A stretch of 64,000 nt of DNA, taken from assembly GCA_902806575.1 (NCBI GenBank), contig CADCXD010000004.1, forward strand, positions 1,054,001 to 1,118,000, read 5' to 3'. Shown here piece by piece: positions 57,301 through 64,000 of this stretch (within the stretch, counting starts at the first letter, position 1; the number at the start of each line of letters is the position of its first letter). This DNA comes from Jackrogersella multiformis (Eukaryota; Ascomycota; Sordariomycetes; Xylariales; Hypoxylaceae). Below the pieces are notes generated by a model. That model did not search any database. It was not told the DNA's origin and saw only the letters and a program-made list of their open reading frames with translations. Both the position numbers and the translations under genes were made by a program.

Positions 57301-60300
57301 GGAATGGGGGAACGCCTCATCACCGGGACAATCAGTTTCCGAGATGTGATAGCGGCGCAATCTATTGCCATTACTTCATAGTACTTCATCTCCAGCATGT
57401 AATCAATCACAATATTCTATCGATTATCGATAATCATGTCGAATGTCGTTCTCCGTACTTCGGTCCCTTCGTGATTTGCTCGATGAGTCGATTGGTCAAT
57501 GGCTACTTACATACTTCCTGACCTGTCTACTTACTACGTGCTGTCTGGCCTAGAGCACGAAGGGGAAGCGAGACTATCAGTTCCGAAGAGTGTGATTCAT
57601 TCAGTTGCGGTCGCATACCGCCGACTGCTACGACGAGAAGCTTCCGCATTGCGATCGCGCAAATCAGCGCGGCAGCTTGAAGCCATCGTGGTCCGGGTGG
57701 CCTGCCACGTTTGTCCCGACTGCAGCAGTTACCAGGTCTGCCTAAGCCATGAACATGATGATGATATAATGCCGCAGGTCCCGCTGCGTCAGAAACGCGG
57801 GACAGCAAGTTAAGTCGAGCAGGCGGTCAGCCATTCAAAGGTATGAAGTCACGCCTTGGGTTTGAGATAGATGTAAGTGCGCACTTAGACCTGCAACGGG
57901 CCCGACCTGTCAAGCAAGCCCGTGAGGCGCCCACGACAACAGTAATAACGGCCGTGCGCTGTGGAACAGGGGGTCGTGAACAGCGAACACGCTGCCCCTG
58001 TCGAGGGCCGAAGTCTGTTCTTCAACGACATTGGGCCTCAATGCGCTTTCGCCGACGCTGCGGGGATGTTGCAGTCCTGCAACGCTCGACTGTACATGCG
58101 GTTTTCCTCCGAGTCGCAGCAGTAGGTGGTAGCGGTGCGCACAGGAGAATTTTGTTGAAATTGAAACTCGACACGAGAAGCCCTCGCTTCGAGACTCACT
58201 AGCGAGCGACACCTTGGCGATGGTGATATCGATCTACTTAGGGATGTTAGATAGAGGAGACTATTGCGTTGCACTTTTCCAATACGATTTTAAAAGTGTA
58301 TTATCGCCCACTCTAGAATGTGTTTCGTGCAATTCCCATACCTACTTGGGTACACGATGTATCCTCACGAATTCTAGACTTTATTGATGAAGGCCAATCC
58401 GGTCGATTTTTATCACGTATAATCACATATAACAGGTAAGGGCTGGCTATAACAGAGATGTGATTCGGCTGCACTTAGTTTGCAATAATGCTTGGCGTAG
58501 ATCTTTTTCGAGTAGCTAGGGCTGCGAGGGTGTGAAGGATAGAGCTCGGGGTTTAGCGATGGGACTCTCAGATTGGTGATCTTTTTTTTAACCGACGACT
58601 TTGCTAGGAATCCAGGCAGGCCTGGGTATCTGGTGTTACGATCGAAGTGCAAGATTGGAGATGCCGGTTGTGCGCCGAATATCAGACGGGGAAAGATAGG
58701 GAAATGAGTGTCAAAGGCCGTTCGCGGCATGTGTTGACGATCATCCATACCTAGGTACCTAGGATATCGTTAATACCTGCTGGCGGATCTTCAACAATAC
58801 TTAGAGCGGTGCGGGGACGAAGTTGCGCAAAACCCGACTATAATATTCTACCCCTTTAAGTTGTAATCGCGTAAAGCTGCAATAGGTATTGTGAATGCGG
58901 CTTTAAATAATATGAACGCCATATTCATGCTCTCCGAGCTGGATGTAACATCACGAGAACTCTTAAGACCTTCCCCAGATTAACAAGTACATTGATCGCG
59001 AATCGCAATATAATGTTGGAGAGGCTTTCTATCCCTTTCTTCTCTTCTCGGGACCTGTCGAGCACAAATCCGGGGAAAGACTTAACCTTATTATATTGTG
59101 ACGACGAAGCGGCAAAATGCCGTGGAGGCTTCATATAAGAGAGACGAGGTTTGTCACCCGTGCTGCGAACATTGGCGAGCGCAACATCGGGCCTGCGGAG
59201 TATGCGCCATGAAGCGGATGAAAGTTAAATCCTAGGTACCTTTCTACCCTCTCGTGTAATCACTACACTACATATGGTATATATAATCTACTTTGCTTCG
59301 CTGTGCTATTGTCGGCTATGTGCCAGTCCTCTCAAGGCCCGATTTCTATGTCTTGTCCACAAGACAATTAACATATGTATATTAGCCAGCCAAGTAAGAG
59401 GAATGGTATACAAGAGGATAAAACAGTGCCGTCTTCATTCTTATGGCTGCTTCGGCATTTTCAAGGTATCTTAGCTGCCGGTGACACTTGATCTCACGAG
59501 AATCCGATGTACCCGGAACGCATATACTGCCGCGCGTTGACAGGGTTGGTATGTATATCTTCTTGATAAAATCTCTCGAGAACTTTCTCCGAAACTTCGG
59601 TATTCACGATACCGGCTTCTAGACTTCTACATCTGACATTCCTGCTGAGGTAACTACTCCGACTGACTAAGGTAAGATGACCATCGACCATCGACCATCG
59701 ACCATGGGGGTTGCACGAGTAACTCCGGCGTGGGGTTGTCGTCGCTTACCCCCCCATCTCCCATCATCTCCGTGGGGGACCCCAGTACTTACCTAGATAC
59801 ATAGACCTACATAGGTTGCTAAAATTATATAGAAATGTAGTAATAATAGGTAGGTAGCTTCTATTTAAGGATTTGAAGGAGTTGGAAGCCTGCGAGCCAC
59901 CACCTGCTGGACTAGGACAAGGAATAACAACATGGCAATCCTTCGAGATATGAGACAGCGTTTACTATGTGTGTAAAGATGCGAAAGCAAGGAACCATTC
60001 GGTTGTAAGGCTTAATTTTATTATTTAAATAGCTTGGCATCGTAGCCCTAAGAATGAACTTCCGCAGTTGGGCATATGATAAGTTGATCATCCTGATTCC
60101 TTTGATAATGGTAGACCATTTATCTGCATCTGCCTGCTTTGCCTACGAGAGAATGTGCCAGTAGCGCGAGAGTCGATAGAAACCATTAGGCTTAATCGTA
60201 ATAAGGCAACAGAGACGAGCCGATTCGTTAAGATGCGATATAACTGGAGGCAGAGTCATATTCACATGTTCACACGCTCACTCTTTCGAGTCATCCGAAT

Positions 60301-63300
60301 ATACCGAACTCTTGCGGGTTGCCACCGTAACCACTTAATCTACACTAAATAGAAATATGATTTGTAAGTCGATCACCGCGCCGCATCCAAGTCTCATAAG
60401 TGCTTCATAATACCTAGCGTCACACATGGCAAACAGATGAGTCTTCCTCGTGAATCCTCAAGGCAGTGCGTAGGAGGCAGCGTGGCTTTTTCATACGAAG
60501 GATCGGGTGGATGCGGGCTTCGATGGTTTAATGGTGGTTGGACTCCGACAACTTCCTGACCTCGTCCCGTGGCTGTCTTAGTGTTCATGACACATACCAT
60601 CGTAGCGTAATGAATGGCTTGTCGCGGTCGCCAATAATTTTGAGAGCCACCAATAGCTTCGGTTACTTTGCGGCGCGACTAATAGTAATAGGTAGCGAGC
60701 CGACGAGATATATTGTAAGCCTCGGGAGCTAAGGAGGGAACTTGCGGCATCTTATTCGCTACCCTCGGCCAAATATTCGGAAGAGTATTCACACGAGCTC
60801 GAGCTCGAGCCCTCGCGTAGTCGCGTCGTTTTGACACGAAAGGTTACTGCTCGCGAGTCATATGGAAAATCTCGAATCCGGCGAAGATCTACGAGTATTT
60901 TAAACAAAACTTCTAGGCTTCTGATAGATGCCGTAGTATAACTGGTAGTATAACCAAAACTACCTAGGTAGCTAAACAGCTAAGCCCCTTGTGGATGACT
61001 TCCGTTGCGGTATTCTTAAACCGTCTCGTCTAGACTTTTTAAAACCCCCATAGAAAAATGGAAAAATCCACAAAACCTGGGGGTGGACTCAATGGCTAAG
61101 GTCCAATTGTTGATCCTTTCTGAATGGTTGTTTCGGTTGGAATCCTTAAAGCGATATGATGATAAAAACTCCCCTAATGGGTACCGGCAGCTGCAATACG
61201 AGGCGGTCAGCGTGGATCCGAACGATTCAACTTTTTTCTAGAACATTGTCGCTGTAACCCTATTTTTCTTCTTCTTCATGTTTGCGTGCTCGTTACCTGG
61301 ACCTTGGTAGGGATAACCCTTACTATGTAGGTTGGAGCGGTAACACGCATCCTTTACGCCTCCAGCATACATACCTACACTAGTACATCAGCTACTTTAT
61401 TTGTCCTGGTTCTCTTGTGTGCGCGCTTGTATACGTATACACCGCCTACTCATTTGCACATGTTGACTGCCTATCGAGGCACTGTCCCGAATGTACACTT
61501 TACCCTTGAAGGGAGAGTGATAGAAATCATGTAACAATAGGAGATAGAATTGCGTGCGCAACCCTCGACACCGACAACCACGACGAAGACCGGGCATCAT
61601 CAGGAAAAGGGAAGTTCAATTACATGATCGCAAAATGATAACAAACAAGATCGATCCTACGTCGAGCAAGCAATCTCGTTTGTAAGCGTAAGTTGCGCAA
61701 TCAAACCCCGGATTACGTTGGCTGTAGGTAGTAGGAATGAGAGTAAGCCAACACTACACTACAACAATTGTATGAGATCCGAATCCTTTTTTCGCTTTGC
61801 TACGAATGTATAATGAATGGAACACACACATACATATGTACACACACACACACAAACATACTTGCGCATACATAGGTACATATTATATATACATCATTCC
61901 AAACCATCCTACGGGCGGCGTCAAATCCGGCGTTGTGTTGTGTCTGAGTCAGGAGAAGGATCGTAAAACGGTCACCCCATGATTACGGGACCTTGCCTTA
62001 CCTCTGGGATTTGGGATTTCTTACGCACATATCATTAGGCAGGAGATCAAACGCCGAAAATAGGTATGCAATCTGGAAACGGCTGGGCTGTAGAATCCCA
62101 CCTATACGAGACGTCCTTCAGCAGGCGGGAAAGCGGTCAGGAGAAATGCCGGCATTGGCTAGCACAACGAGACCGTTCCGGTCAGCCAACTCACCTTTGG
62201 TGCCCGTTGGATCAGTTAACTGTGTTAGACAAGTCATTGCCCTATTGTTCAGCCCGGCGAAAGCCTGCTGACGGCCACCGTGGCGCAAAGGGAAGCCAGT
62301 TGCGAGACGATGCAATTACCTATGCGACCAGCAAAATCGTCATCGTCATCAATATTCATTCACGATGGTAACTTAAGGCAAGCCGAAGTGATGCAACGCC
62401 AAACCATTGCCCGACGTCCATCTGCCCATCCAGCAGCAGTCAAATAGAAATTATCTTGTTTTTCGAATCCCGAGGCGTGTCGTGTGCTTGATGCTTTTTC
62501 CAATAAGCCGCGCCGACGTTCGAACGGCAGAACAAGGGGGAATACATAGCTAAAAGGAACAATAAGGAGGCCTGGATAAAACATTGGCTATTATTGAAAT
62601 AAATATTTGGAGGTTTGTAAATGAAGCAATCAATGCAAGCCAGCGGAACGGACGTGGGAACCTCCCCCATTTAACTCGTGTGCCCGAGGTGAACTGGATG
62701 ACCGAGGGCCAACTGAGGAAACGCCTCCTTCGTCACAGTACCTATTGGGCGTTGGGCGGTGTCCGTATGTGGTAAAAGAAGGCAATAGTAAGAGACTAGC
62801 AGGTATGTGACAGATCCTCTCCAGGATAACCAACAAACGGTGGCTCGGCAAAGCAGGATTCCAAAGTGTACAATACAATATCAATACCAATACATATTAA
62901 TTATCAGTATTACCTATGTAGGTACTTAACCCCGTAGCCGTTTAGGAATGAAATAAACCTGCGAGTTTCGGCACCTGCCCGCCCATTACTACTCTGTACT
63001 CAGGTAAATGCTGTTGTATCGACGGAAGCCAAGGGATTTCGCATCCTGCTGTATTGAGGAGTTCTTGTTATTGTGCACCTACCTAGGTATGTAGTAGATT
63101 ACTTTACTCTCTAGTTACTTTCCAGTAATCAACCAAACTGCTACCGAGTATTGCTACGCCAGCAACCATCCATATTAGCATATTAACCTCCGGTTCTCTA
63201 CGATAAAGGACAGAAGACAAACATGCCCTAGTCTCCCCAGCTTCCCAGAACCGTGAATACACTATAATAGTAGGTATGTTACGGGCTTACTGTGACCCGG

Positions 63301-64000
63301 GACAGGAATACGTACCTAAGATAGAAGACCTTGTAACTTGGACACGGGCCTAACCCGGCTAGGATACGGGACTGGTACCGGATTCGCTGGGAAGCGGGAG
63401 ATAGACCCGGCCGCGGCAGTCGGATAACACAGTCCAATGTGGGACTTTATTGAACCCTGATCGTCATCACTCTAGTGTAGTGTAGGTAGGTATCTATGTA
63501 GGTATCTAGGTATCCACGGATCCATGGACCTTGTTCAATGGGGCCCTGCATGGGCAGTCCCGCGGTCTGGCTTTTCTTGATTTAGATTTTCCTGTATTCT
63601 CTTGTGATTCTTCCTTTTCCCTCTGCGCTGCCTGTTTCGGCCTGCTGTGGGGACCACAAACGAAGTTGTCGGGGAGGAAAGGAAGGAATCATAGAAGCGT
63701 CAGCGAAGCCCAACGACATGATGCCAGCAATGCTGTAATGTTGTACATACAGATTGTGTGCGTCGTTGGACCTGGCGGCCTTGGTACGTCAGTAGTTGGC
63801 GAGTTGAGTTGGGAGGCGCCACAAAAAGAAGAAAAGAAAAAAATGATATTAATCCAGAAACCCAGAAAAAAGTAGGACCTTCTCTTCTGGCGGTGTCTAA
63901 TCCGCTACATTAGCTACATTAGCTACATTAGTTTACCTAGGTACTTTACTTTTTGGGTCGTCGTGATTGGTAGGGGACCAGGCTCGGGGAATGAACGGAC
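54324..64000. other. 9.7-kb region without a supportable gene
   Basis: No open frame here exceeds about 120 codons and none shows a known domain or plausible splice chain. Composition varies: A+T-rich from about 55270 to 56110 and GC-rich from 57500 to 58210. Features seen are scattered CCTAGG motifs, a 7-bp tandem ccatcga (59680-59705), a CA-type microsatellite (61825-61855) and a tagctacat tandem near 63908-63931. A stretch resembling degenerate 5S rRNA lies at about 57130-57235. It may be a gene desert, decayed repeat DNA or noncoding-RNA territory. Confidence 0.45.

Noticed and set aside
57499..58212. Overlapping frames on both strands in a GC-rich patch
   Set aside because: High GC lowers stop frequency. 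The frames conflict and none resembles a protein family.
63531..63875. 114-codon frame near the right edge
   Set aside because: Ends in a Lys-rich low-complexity tail and has no domain. Probably noncoding.
1..64000. tRNA genes and CRISPR-like arrays
   Set aside because: I found no convincing T-loop/anticodon arrangement and no spaced identical repeats. The tandem repeats seen are simple microsatellites.

Overview
The window comes from a filamentous ascomycete (Pezizomycotina). The genes carry short spliceosomal introns of about 47-120 nt with GTRAGT-like donors. Two long A+T blocks show the strand-symmetric C-to-T loss expected of repeat-induced point mutation (RIP). The gene content is fungal: a SUZ12-type PRC2 subunit, SF3B2/Cus1, ATP synthase beta, a Fet3-Ftr1 pair, Vps24 and Sba1/p23. 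I could not fix the genus. The 10-bp palindrome TACCTAGGTA and shorter forms are scattered through the intergenic DNA.

Left part (1-19 kb). A 5'-truncated four-exon gene of unknown function is followed by a 2EXR-domain gene that is broken in mid-frame. Two RIP-degraded LTR retrotransposons follow in inverted orientation (3263-12684 and 14306-18495), with a 1.6-kb island of normal composition between them. The first is a Ty3/Gypsy chromovirus: protease, reverse transcriptase, integrase-like and chromodomain remnants can still be read. The 5-bp target-site duplications match only if they are swapped between the two elements. The missing 3' half of the 2EXR gene lies on the minus strand of the island (14305 down to 14063) and is exactly in frame with the 5' half. 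The simplest history is two insertions followed by recombination between the inverted elements, which flipped the island and split the gene. The island also carries a frameshifted DUF6594-like membrane-protein remnant.

Middle part (19-40 kb). In order: an F-box/LRR-like gene with a repetitive N-terminus (minus), a SUZ12 homologue with a C-terminal PHD-like finger (plus), a sugar/maltose-type MFS permease (plus), SF3B2/Cus1 (minus), a Sly41-like triose-phosphate-transporter-family protein (plus) and ATP2 (plus).

Right part (40-54 kb). FET3 (minus) and FTR1 (plus) are divergent around a 2.5-kb intergenic region that holds ATCWGATAA sites, the motif bound by the SreA/Sre1 iron repressors. This is a complete high-affinity reductive iron-uptake pair. 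Then come a BTB-like gene, VPS24/CHMP3 (minus), an Sba1/p23 cochaperone and a small Q/G-rich gene. From 54.3 kb to the end I find no supportable gene.

All exon boundaries were inferred by eye from splice signals, reading frame and family similarity. For most spliced genes the exon lengths were summed and leave an intact frame.
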